From an uncultured Mycoplasmatota bacterium (GTDB lineage Bacteria; Bacillota_I; Bacilli_A; Mycoplasmatales; Mycoplasmoidaceae), in assembly GCA_949527715.1 (NCBI GenBank), contig CATEWF010000010.1:1-26470 (forward strand): a stretch of DNA of 26,470 nt, given 5' to 3'. The notes under the pieces were generated by a model, which saw only the letters and a program-made list of their open reading frames with translations, ran no database searches and had not been told where the DNA came from. This document shows positions 17,658-26,470 of the stretch, in pieces. Both the position numbers and the translations under genes were made by a program. Numbering within the stretch: the stretch's first letter is position 1; the number at the start of each line of letters is the position of its first letter.

Positions 17658-18890
17658 TTATTTCTTTATCTCTTCTCAATATTTTTCTAACTTTTGCTCA
17701 TTAATAGAAAATTTAGAAGGTTTGTAATACTTTTTATTTCTTAGTTCTTTTGGTAAATAATCTTGTTTTACTCAAGCATTTTCAAAATCATGTGGGTATT
17801 TATATCCTGTTCTACCCAATTTACTTGCAGACTTATATGATTGATCTTTTATATGATTTGGAACAGAGTATGCTTTACCACTTTGAACATCTTGCAATGC
17901 TGTCATAATTGCCATGTATGCTGAATTTGATTTTTGAGACAAACAAATTTCAATAACAATTGTTGCAAAAATTTGTTTGCATTCTGGAAAACCAACTTCT
18001 TTTGCCGCATGCACTGCATTTACAACTCTAGAACACAATTGTGGGTTGGCCATACCAACATCTTCATAACAACAAGCAATTATTCTTCTACAAATTGATT
18101 CAATATCACCCGCTTGCAATAATCTAGCCAAATAATATATTGCTGCATCCGGATCACTACCTCTCATGGATTTGTGAAAAGCAGATTGAAGATCGTAATA
18201 TTCATCACCATAATCAGCTGCTACAACGTATGATTGCTGCATAACTTCTTTAAGAAGTTTATCTGTAATTTTTTTGTCTTTATATAAGAAATTTAATACA
18301 TCGATTATGTTGATTGCACTTCTAACATCTCCGTTTGTTTGAATGCATATTTTTTTAAGTATTTCATCAGGTAAAGTAATATCTAATTTATATCTTTTAA
18401 AAGTCTTTTTAAGACCATTAAAAGTTTCATCAACAGAAACTGGTTGTAATTCCAAAATTTGACATCTGCTTCTAATTGCAGGATTAATAACAAAATATGG
18501 ATTTTCTGTTGTAGAAGCAAACATATAAATTGTTCCGTTTTCTAAATAAGGCAACAATATATCTTGTTTGTCTTTATTTAATCTATGAATTTCTTCAAGA
18601 ATTACAACATATCATCCTTTTGATGTTTTTGCTGTTTCAATAATTTGAATTAGTTTTTCTTTTTTATCAATAGATGCATTAAACACTTGATAAGGAACGC
18701 CTAAATCATTTACTAATGCGTAACTTATTGAAGATTTACCGATTCCTGGATAACCATAAAAAATTAGAGAATAAAGAGTCTTGTTCTTAATCATTTGAGT
18801 TATTAATGAATCTTTATTCAACAAATGAGTTTGACCAATTATTTGATCAATTGATTTTGGTCTTAGTATATTCGAAAGTAATTTTTTCAT
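17658..18890 (-). CDS. rarA: Replication-associated recombination AAA+ ATPase (RarA/MgsA)
   Basis: RarA acts at stalled replication forks with single-strand-binding protein and clamp-loader partners. The product is 410 aa, normal for the family. LRPKSIDQIIGQTHLL opens the AAA+ module, the Walker A is FYGYPGIGKSS (about 44-54), Walker B is VVILEEIHRLNK (Glu-Glu where many have Asp-Glu), and sensor 1 is FASTTENPYF. The arginine-finger region is NPAIRSRCQILEL. The C-terminal MgsA part has FHKSMRGSDPDAAIYYLARLL and CYEDVGMANPQ, as in the family. Three Trp are TGA-coded. A TATAAT box ends six bases before the ATG and there is no Shine-Dalgarno, which suggests a leaderless mRNA. Confidence 0.95.
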
Positions 18891-18896
18891 TTAAAA

Positions 18897-18902
18897 ATTA
18901 TA
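18897..18902 (-). promoter_or_regulatory. Probable -10 box of rarA
   Basis: TATAAT on the minus strand ends six bases before the rarA ATG, placing the transcription start at about the A of the start codon. Seventeen bases upstream is TATTAA, a weak -35. Confidence 0.55.
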
Positions 18903-18957
18903 CGATGTCAAATACCTGATTAATAGTAATTTGCAAGCAATTAAAAACATCAAACAA

Positions 18958-19005
18958 AACTAAATAATTAATCATTCCCTAAATTTTGATAAAAACTATT
19001 TAGTT
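18958..19005 (-). terminator. Possible terminator after the 1040-aa lipoprotein
   Basis: AACTAAATA and TATTTAGTT are perfect 9-bp arms separated by 30 bases. On the minus strand the second arm runs on into a T-rich stretch. It lies 42 bases past the lipoprotein stop. The stem is AT-rich and the loop large, so it is a weak candidate. Confidence 0.3.
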
Positions 19006-19047
19006 CAATTGATAATTTATAGTGTAATTCAGGTTTTCATAGGTTGT

Positions 19048-22000
19048 TTATTCAATGATTGTTTGATATTTCTCTGCCACTATTGGTGTTTGAAACTCAG
19101 AAAATATTTTACTTCCATATCGATCATCTTCAATATTTGTCAAACATATATCATTTTTTATTAATTCAGAATTAGAAAATATTATGTGGAGTCTTTGTTG
19201 CCCGCTACTATCTGGATATTTTACAAATAATATTGATTCCCCATAGTTAGAAAGTCTTATATTTCCCTCTCATGTATGTGTGTGGTAATCATTAAATGGT
19301 TTAATTTTATTAGATATCTTGATACTATCAATATTACCAAATGATTCTGTCTGCAAATTATATTTGTTATACATGTTGAAATTAAAAGAATTGCTTCTGG
19401 TTTTGTTTAAAGTTTTAAAATTAACAGTAAGATTAGGATTCAATTGTTGAGTAATTGTTAAAAACATATATGTTTGTGAATAATCTGTTGGTAATTGGGT
19501 TTGTATTATTATTCCCATCTCGACCAATTGTTTTAGAGTATAACATGTTGAATCGTCTCCTGAAACTCAATCTTTTAATTCATATAATCCATGAGAATCA
19601 TAAGAAAAAGTTAGATATTGATATACATCATTATCCAAAGTAAGATTTAAATCTATTTTATTATCAGATCAATAATCTGGTACACCTTTTTGGTTTGATT
19701 TATCAAACATATTTGCAGATGCGCTATAAGAAGGATTTTGAAACATATTAAAAGATCCGACATATTGAGTATGTTCAATTTCTTTGTATTGAGTAATATT
19801 AATTTTAAAATTAATATTTGATTCACCAATAACTTTTGAACTGTTTTTTGGAATCAATTTACCTTCAACTAAAGGATGTGTAGAATCATAAGTATCATCA
19901 GTAGAAAGTAAAAGGTTAATTTCATAATCTTCATTCAAAATCGCTGATGGGCAAAGATTTGAAACGGCAGCTTGAATAATTGAAACAGGTTGTTGAAACA
20001 TCTTATTGTTTAAATTACTTATACTAAGATTTTTAATTAATTCATTTGTTAATTTGTAATTTGTATCGCCAAGTGTAAAAATGTTAATAGCAATTGGTGA
20101 TGAGATTAAAACATTTGAAAGATCGAATATAGATTCTATTGCTAATACATTAATAGTGAATGTGGAAGATGTTCCTGAAAAAAATGAAGAATTAATAGAT
20201 GCAGATATTTTAACATTCAATTGCTTAACAGTTGAAAAATCTGTCTCAACAAAATCTAAAACAGAAATATCAAATTCTTCTTTATTAGACAATAAACTTA
20301 TAGGAAACTCTTTTGCAAAAAAAGTAGTTAATAATTGGTTTAATATGTCGTCATATATTTTTTTTGTTTTTTCAAGAGACTTTACTTCAGTTTCAGAACA
20401 TTGATCAACTTTAAATGCATAAAAATTGTAAGTGTTAAAAGAAGGCAAATTAATTATTACATCATTTAAATTGTATTTCTGCACACCATATTTAACCCAA
20501 AAATTTAAAATCTTAGAGTCTCTTAAATATATTGATGAGTTATTTGCTTCTATATTTATAGAAATACAAACAGTTTTAGAAAAATCAATGTAATTATCAA
20601 ATGATGAATAATTTTGTATTGAAACAGAATAATCATAATCTTCAGAAATTTTTTTATCATCTCTCTTAGGTCGATAATCAGTTTCAAGCAAATTTGATAT
20701 TTTGTTTTCCAAAATTGTAGATAATTCAGAATTATCATTTAATAAATTTAATAGTCTTTCTTTTGGGACTCTATCAACCGTCTCTCCAGGAATTGAAAAT
20801 AGTGAAAATATATTTTCTTGTTCTATAGATAATTGATTTAGACTCACAGAATAATTAACAGATTTTAATTCAATAAGCATTGCATTAGATACACTGGAAT
20901 TTAAACCAATTGAACCATAAAATAAATGACCCAAATAAGATGTTATTTCAATTTTAAATAACATAGGTTTTGATAAATCATATTTATCTTTAATTTGAGT
21001 ATTAGCTGGAATAACGTTGAAATTAAAATATGATAAATAAGGTGTATAATCTTGACCGCTTACCGAATATGCAAATGGTGTATATTTAGTTTCCAATAAT
21101 GCTAAAAATTTATTACTTAGTCTATCATATATGTACTGTCTAATATAACTAGCTGGGACACTGTTAATGTTTACCCATGGAATAATTTCATTTGAATCAT
21201 CTGTTTTTGTACTAGGAAACACATCATTCAATATGCTACGAAAATCATCCGAAATATTAGAAATATTAAATCTCTTTGAAATAAAAGTAGTTTTGATTTT
21301 ACATCTTGCTTCGTCATAATTAAAAGTTAATAACGAATTTTGATTATCAGAATTTGTATTAACCTTGGTATACATCGATATATCACATGTAATTGAAGAA
21401 TCCTCTAAATTATAGGAATCAATTTTTAACTCTATTTTTTTTGAAATATCAATAGATATATCATCTTCTCTTAAACAAGGAAAAATTTTCCTATAGCAAC
21501 TGACACATGATGTTTCAAAAACTTTATTTTTATCAGTTGAAATTGAAGATAGAAAATTATTTTTAAGCATCTCTTCATTAACTCACGTTTGAGAATTGTT
21601 GTTATATAGTTCTAAATTTAATGCTGTGTAAAAACAAAATAATTCAGATGGGTAGTCATCTGAAAAATTTTCATCTGTATAAATGTATTGTTTATTGGTG
21701 GCGCAAACATTAATTTTAAATGAAAATTCACCAAAATATTTTGAACAATTTGACTTAACATATATTTCACATTGATTAAATGTTTTTTTGTATGAATCAA
21801 AAGAATAATCAATATATTCCTCTTTACCATCTTGATGTCTGGTGTTTTTGGCAGAATTAGATATGTTGATGTCTTTAAAAGAAAAATTATTATCAATTTT
21901 TTTAATGTTATCAGAAATGATTTTTTGAACATAATTGTCTTTGTTTATTTGTAAAATTTCTGACATTGTGACTTCTGAAGGATCATATGCATTAAAAATT

Positions 22001-22170
22001 GCGAAATTATTTTCGGAAACACTTTCAGATTCAGGAATTACTATATTTGATAAATTAATGTTTGTTGAATTACCACATGATGCTAAAAGAGAACAACTAA
22101 TAAATAGTGGTGTAAAACTTAAAATAGCAAAAATCTTTTTTAAACTGTTTTTTTTAAAACTACATGCCAT
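19048..22170 (-). CDS. Large modular lipoprotein, about six ~130-residue repeats, function unknown
   Basis: The product is 1040 aa, interrupted only by TGA codons read as Trp. The signal ends at the lipobox LASC (Cys32), so it is probably anchored outside the membrane. From about residue 70 to 830 I see roughly six units of ~130 residues, starting near 70, 205, 338, 468, 597 and 727. Each has an amphipathic helix and then beta strands. The clearest pair is VPASYIRQYIYDRL...LLETKYTP..YSVS and VPKERLLNLLNDNS...LLETDYRP..YSVS. Cysteines CVSC and PC lie near residue 225. The last ~200 residues are different and beta-rich. No enzyme motif is recognised, and adhesion or a structural surface role is a guess. 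A TATAAT (22210 to 22205) precedes the start. Confidence 0.85.
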
Positions 22171-22204
22171 AGATTTATTTAATATTTATTATTTGTATTT
22201 ATAA

Positions 22205-22210
22205 ATTATA
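22205..22210 (-). promoter_or_regulatory. Probable -10 box of the 1040-aa lipoprotein gene
   Basis: TATAAT on the minus strand lies 34 bases before the ATG, within a 192-bp region shared with the divergent LRR lipoprotein. The -35 is poor (TTTTAT at 17-bp spacing). Confidence 0.45.
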
Positions 22211-22334
22211 ATACCTAAACTATTGTTATAAAAATCATAAAGAGTTTTATAGATATGTTAATTTTATCCTGCTTACATAAATCTATTATATCTATTAAAA
22301 TTTATCATTATTAGCTGCTTTTAAATAAATTAAA

Positions 22335-22340
22335 TATAAT
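22335..22340 (+). promoter_or_regulatory. Probable -10 box of the LRR lipoprotein gene
   Basis: TATAAT lies 22 bases before the ATG at 22363, giving a leader of about 16 bases with no Shine-Dalgarno. Confidence 0.45.
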
Positions 22341-22362
22341 ACATATGTAAAAAATCATTAAT

Positions 22363-23958
22363 ATGAGAAAAATAGTTAAAAAATTTTGCTTAATTAGTCT
22401 TTTTATAGCTTGTTCTACAGCAAATTTTATATGTTTAACTTCTTGTAAGAATGCTGGTGATGATTTTACAAAAAAATTAGCAGTCGAATTTGAAGAAAAT
22501 TCGGATGAAGGTACAGATTTTACATTAGATGCAAGTGGTTCTGATTCTTATACTACTCTTGGCCATTTCGTTGTAACATATGGTGGTAAACAAATTATAA
22601 ATAATGATGATTTAACTTTTGAATTTGTATGCGATGATAAAGATTTCGATAGTAGCATTTATGATATCAAGAATAGTGTTAGTGTAAATTATGCACAAAA
22701 TATAGTTTTTCAAAATAATGCAACTGAATGTTTTTCAAATGTAACATTTTCTGTTAATGTATGGTACCATTTACATAGTGATGATGTACAATATGTACAT
22801 TATTGTGATAAAAACTTTACAATTTCATCAGAAGATTTTAGTATAGTTTGAAAAAACTCTAATTTAGAAGATTTAAATTTCTCTCTTGATGACACAACTA
22901 AACCATACATTTCTGTTGGATATTTTATTCCATATTTTAATGGTGAAGTTGTTGATCCGAACAGTGTCGAATTTAGTGTAGTATATGATGAAAAAGATTT
23001 AGAATTGTACCATTTAGATGAAATAGAAGTTATTCCTTTAGAAAATAATGAATGTCATATAAAATTACCTGCACCATCTATTGAAACAGAATGTTCTTTT
23101 AAATTAAATTTTTCTATTCATGCAGAATATACATCTCAACAAGGTAAGAAGTATGTATCTAATTATGATGGCTTTCAAGTTACAAAAAAAATGGCATTAC
23201 CGATAGATGCTTTTAGGATAGAAATTAATCAATTTAATAAAAAAATTTTATATGGTATGAGTGATGATTATATAAACAATCATGATAAATATAAACAATA
23301 TGATTCTATCATTATTCCAAATGACATTGATGAAATTGAAACTGGGGCATTTGCTCAATCTAGTCTAAATTCAAACATCAAATATATTTCTTTTGAAAAA
23401 GACTCTAAAATTTCAGTAATTCCATATAATTTTATTTATGAAAATAATTCAATTACAGATATTGATTTTAAAAACGCTACACAACTAGAAAGTATTCAAA
23501 ATGAAGCTTTTTGTAATGCTTCTGCACTTAAAAATGTTGATTTTTCAAATTGTATAAATCTTGCGGAAATTCATGATAGTGCCTTTGCTCATAGTTCATT
23601 AGAAAGTATCGATCTATCTAGTTGTTCAAATATTAAATTTTATTCATTTGCTTTTTATAAATGTTTAAATCTTGTGGAATTGATTTTACCAAGTCATGTT
23701 GTAGAAATCGATTCATATGCATTTTCAGACTGCATAGGTTTAAGATTAATAATCTGAAATCAAAATGATACAACTTATACAAACACCAATATAGGTTCTA
23801 ATGCGTTTTTAAATATTTATTCTGATCCGAATGAATATGGTGTATTAAAAAGTTCAAATCTAACCATTTCTTCTAACATTCTTTCTTGACTACAAGGGAA
23901 AGACGGAACTGGTGTTAAAGGTAATTTTCCTATTGATAATTGAAAATCATCAAATTAA
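22363..23958 (+). CDS. BspA-like leucine-rich-repeat lipoprotein
   Basis: The product is 531 aa. The signal ends at the lipobox LTSC (Cys28). Residues ~65-165 and ~180-280 look like two copies of a beta-sandwich module: LGHFVVTYGGKQIINNDDL and VGYFIPYFNGEVVDPNSV align, as do CDDKDF and YDEKDL. Residues ~300-480 hold about five BspA-type (LRR_5) repeats of ~23 residues, such as IDEIETGAF, LESIQNEAF, LAEIHDSAF and VVEIDSYAF, alternating with LKNVDFSNC-type strands. Such repeats mediate binding to host proteins or other bacteria in BspA and relatives. Trp codons 164, 466, 509 and 527 are TGA. It diverges from the 1040-aa lipoprotein. Ligand unknown. Confidence 0.88.
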
Positions 23959-24187
23959 TTTATATTTAAACTTTTATAAATTATATAAGTACAAATAAAA
24001 TATTATTTTGGTTTGTGAGTAGTTTTACATCAAATATATCGATTATGTAAAATACAAAAATTTATTAACAGATTTTAAAATCATTTTATGCACTATTAGA
24101 TAGAATTAAGATTCTACTAATGTTTTAAAGGTTTTAAAAACATCTTCATCATTTTTTAAAAATATTTTAAATTATTAAAAATTAACT
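23959..24187. other. Intergenic region between convergent genes
   Basis: This is 229 bp of very AT-rich sequence between two convergent genes. It holds small inverted repeats (AATTTATA/TATAAATT at 23957-23982, GATTTTAAAATC near 24073, AGAAT/ATTCT near 24111) but none with a convincing stem plus T run. I see no gene and no clear terminator in it. Confidence 0.5.
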
Positions 24188-26470
24188 TTATAACTCATAC
24201 ATGTCTTCAAAATAATCTAAGGCACTTTGCATTGCCATAGTGATCAATGCCAAAAATACTGCAGATCCAATAATTATTGCAGAATTTTCAAAGAAATATC
24301 TATCAAGTCCAAATTCATATGAAATTTTAGAAGGGTGAAAATCCGTAATAATTCTACATTTTGCTGGTTCATATTTAGCTTTAAATGCATTTACCATTTT
24401 TTCTCCATATGGTTTTAATTGAACAAGTTTTTCTTGATGAGTTAGATTTTCGTTATTAATAATATTTTTAATACTTTCTAAATCTTGTTTATTAGCGTAT
24501 TTTTCAACAACTTGAATTTCATTTTGTCGAAGAGTAACTATTTTGGCAAAAGTTTTTTTAATTGATGTCTTAAAAGTTTTTTTAAATGTGGCAACTTTAG
24601 TTCTAGCAGCAGATTGAATATCTATAGCTTTAGCAGCATTCCTTTCCATATAAATTTTTTGTGTTCTATCAAGTGTGTTCTCTCCAACTAATTGCTCAAA
24701 TGTTTCTGAACATGTCGCGTTATGAAGAAAATCTTTAGAGTAATCATAACCATCAGCATAAAAGTGCTCTCTTATGTATTGAGTTGATGCATCATCCATT
24801 ATTTGTTTTGTAAAATTATTATTCTTTTCAGCATATCTTAAACCCACTATTGGAGCATCAAAAATTGCATAAGGTGTTGAACAGGCTAATTGAAGTTGCA
24901 TTAATTCTTTATCAGCATCAGACATCTTAGAAAGAATATCACCTAATTTATCAATAGATTCCATAGCAAAATTACTTAAATCTTCCGCAATCAAACTAAA
25001 TTGTTGACCATTTAAAATTCTGTTTGTAGCTTGTAATAATGCCTTTTCATCAGTAATACCAGATTCCATAAAACAACTCCTAATATAATTACTAAAACTA
25101 AATCTTACATTATATTTAAGCTGTTGCTTACACATATTTTTAAAATTTTCTATAAATAATGAATCACTAAAGCAGTTTTCACCTCTCATTAAATAACTGC
25201 CAGCCATTGACTCAATTTTTCATTGCATACCAGAAAATATTTTTGCATACACATTGTTAGTAAAAGCATCAACAAATAAATCAGCGGTAGGTAAATTCAT
25301 ATGATAAATACTTAGATAATAGTTGGATGTACCTTGTGCAACATATCGAATTTGTTCAAGTGTAAGCGGAGAATCAATAAGATATTTTGTTAAAGAAGCT
25401 TCAATATTTTCAACAGAAAAGTTTGAACTTCATTCTTCTAATGTAATTAAAGTTGGCTTCAGATTAGAATCAAATCCACATTCATTTCAAATATATTTAA
25501 CTGGTTCATGATGAAACTCTTGACTTAAACCTTGAAAAAATGCACCACTTACAGAATTACCTTTAATTAACTGGGTTGTCATAAGATCAAACCTATTAAC
25601 TAAAGCATCTAATCTCGCAATTTTTGTGTTGAAATCAATTGCTTTATTAACCGAAAAAATTTGTGTCATATTATTCAATATTTCAACAAGTTTTGGTCAT
25701 GAATTTTTAAGGTTCTCAACAAGATACGTAGATCATTTAAATTCGTTTTTTTCTAACTCTTCAAGAGATTCTTCTAAAGAATAAACTTTATATTTATCTT
25801 TTAATTCATTAAGTAGTGTTTCTGGATCCTTAATCGAGAAATCATATATGCTATCTTTAGAAGAAACAAGCATACCAAGTTCGTCCATCTTATTATGAGT
25901 ATCTCTTTGAATTTGATAAAGATTAACATCGTTTGATCTAAAAAGTAGATCTAATTGTAAATAATCATCAGATTTAATGATTTCATCATATGCATCTTTT
26001 TGCTCATTATATGATTTGTTTATATTCTTATAACGTTCTTCTGCATTGTGTGCATTAAATAAATCATATGCACCAAGTCCAAGATCCAAAAAGAAAAACG
26101 CAGGACTAATGCAAGCTATATCTAATAACACATTGCAAACTTGTGAAAAATAATCAGCAACCATGTATGCAGTGTTACACTGAACTAAATCTTGTGCATT
26201 GTCAGAAGCTTCATCAATTGTATCTTTAGTTTGAGGATTATCTAAAAAATCGTGTATTTTTAATAAAGTTTGCAAATTTTCATCAAACGTACCAAGAGTA
26301 AGTTCTTGAATATATGCATCTTTTAAAGTCAAATCCGATTCCACTGATAAAGTAGTTTCAATGGTTTTTTCAGATTCACATATTATGTAAGTAGATGTGT
26401 CAGAGTTTGCACTAAAATCTAGCGTTGATTGTGAATCATAAAAAAGTATACTAAATTGAATTTTTCTCTG
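24188..26470 (-). CDS. Large helical protein with C-terminal membrane anchor, C-terminal part (start beyond window)
   Basis: One frame is open from the right edge to a TAA at 24188 (760 codons plus stop), with several TGA-coded Trp. I do not recognise the family. Predicted structure is mostly helical. Around residue 100 of the visible part is a hydrophobic stretch (VCNVLLDIACISPAFFFLDL) followed by a charged coiled-coil-like segment. Near the C-terminus is a Lys-rich amphipathic segment (ATFKKTFKTSIKKTFAKIV). The protein ends with a membrane helix (AIIIGSAVFLALITMAMQSA) and nine mainly acidic residues. This is a tail-anchored layout. Helical pore-forming toxins also combine long helices with a hydrophobic patch, but nothing here proves that. 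Its N-terminus, and so any signal peptide, is not visible. Confidence 0.8.

Noticed and set aside
20081..20404. Plus-strand open frame of 107 codons
   Set aside because: It is antisense to the 1040-aa lipoprotein, within one of its regular modules, and has no ribosome site.
23957..23982. Inverted repeat AATTTATA/TATAAATT as terminator of the LRR lipoprotein
   Set aside because: The stem has only A-T pairs, overlaps the stop codon and has no T run after it.
1..26470. CRISPR arrays, tRNA or rRNA genes, insertion sequences
   Set aside because: I saw no spaced direct repeats, cloverleaf signatures, rRNA segments or transposase motifs by eye. A covariance-model scan would be needed to exclude small RNAs.

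Overview
The window comes from a low-GC bacterium that reads UGA as tryptophan (genetic code 4). Nearly every long gene has in-frame TGA codons at places where its family has Trp, for example the PurL motif YWSDHC, 'GIYW' in the protease lipoproteins, and conserved positions in EF-Tu, RarA, PyrB and PyrD. Together with the many lipobox lipoproteins and the lack of a visible cell-wall gene, this points to a Mollicute (mycoplasma-like). I cannot name the genus. What sets it apart is de novo nucleotide synthesis, which most UGA-Trp mollicutes lack.

Layout. (1) 1-7740, minus strand: a tight pyrimidine operon transcribed in the order pyrB-pyrC-pyrK-pyrD-pyrF-[membrane acyltransferase, frameshifted]-pyrE-carB. 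Most joints overlap by a few bases. carB runs off the left edge and no carA is seen. With carbamoyl phosphate from CarB, these enzymes form the route to UMP, using the class 1B (NAD-linked, PyrK-dependent) dihydroorotate dehydrogenase. (2) 7741-7982: divergent promoter region. (3) 7983-12609, plus strand: a small coiled-coil protein, then a one-chain PurL (synthetase plus glutaminase, 1249 aa) coupled to purE, closed by a strong bidirectional terminator. (4) 12611-15325, minus strand: two paralogous lipoproteins with a trypsin-like protease domain of the mycoplasma DUF31 type; the larger also carries two Ig-like modules. (5) 15343-18890: housekeeping genes tuf (minus), a HIT hydrolase (plus) coupled to a ToxN/AbiQ-like protein with an added membrane segment, and rarA (minus), which meets it tail to tail. 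(6) 19048-26470: large surface or membrane proteins, namely a 1040-aa lipoprotein built of about six 130-residue modules, a divergent BspA-like leucine-rich-repeat lipoprotein, and the C-terminal 760 residues of a mostly helical protein with a C-terminal membrane anchor.

Regions 1-3 supply nucleotides, and regions 4 and 6 look like the host-facing surface repertoire. The items most worth following up are the membrane-anchored ToxN-like protein coupled to a HIT hydrolase, the tandem protease lipoproteins, the acyltransferase embedded in the pyr operon with a one-base break in an A-tract, and the six-module lipoprotein. No rRNA, tRNA, CRISPR array or insertion sequence was recognised. No gene-free stretch exceeds 300 bases.
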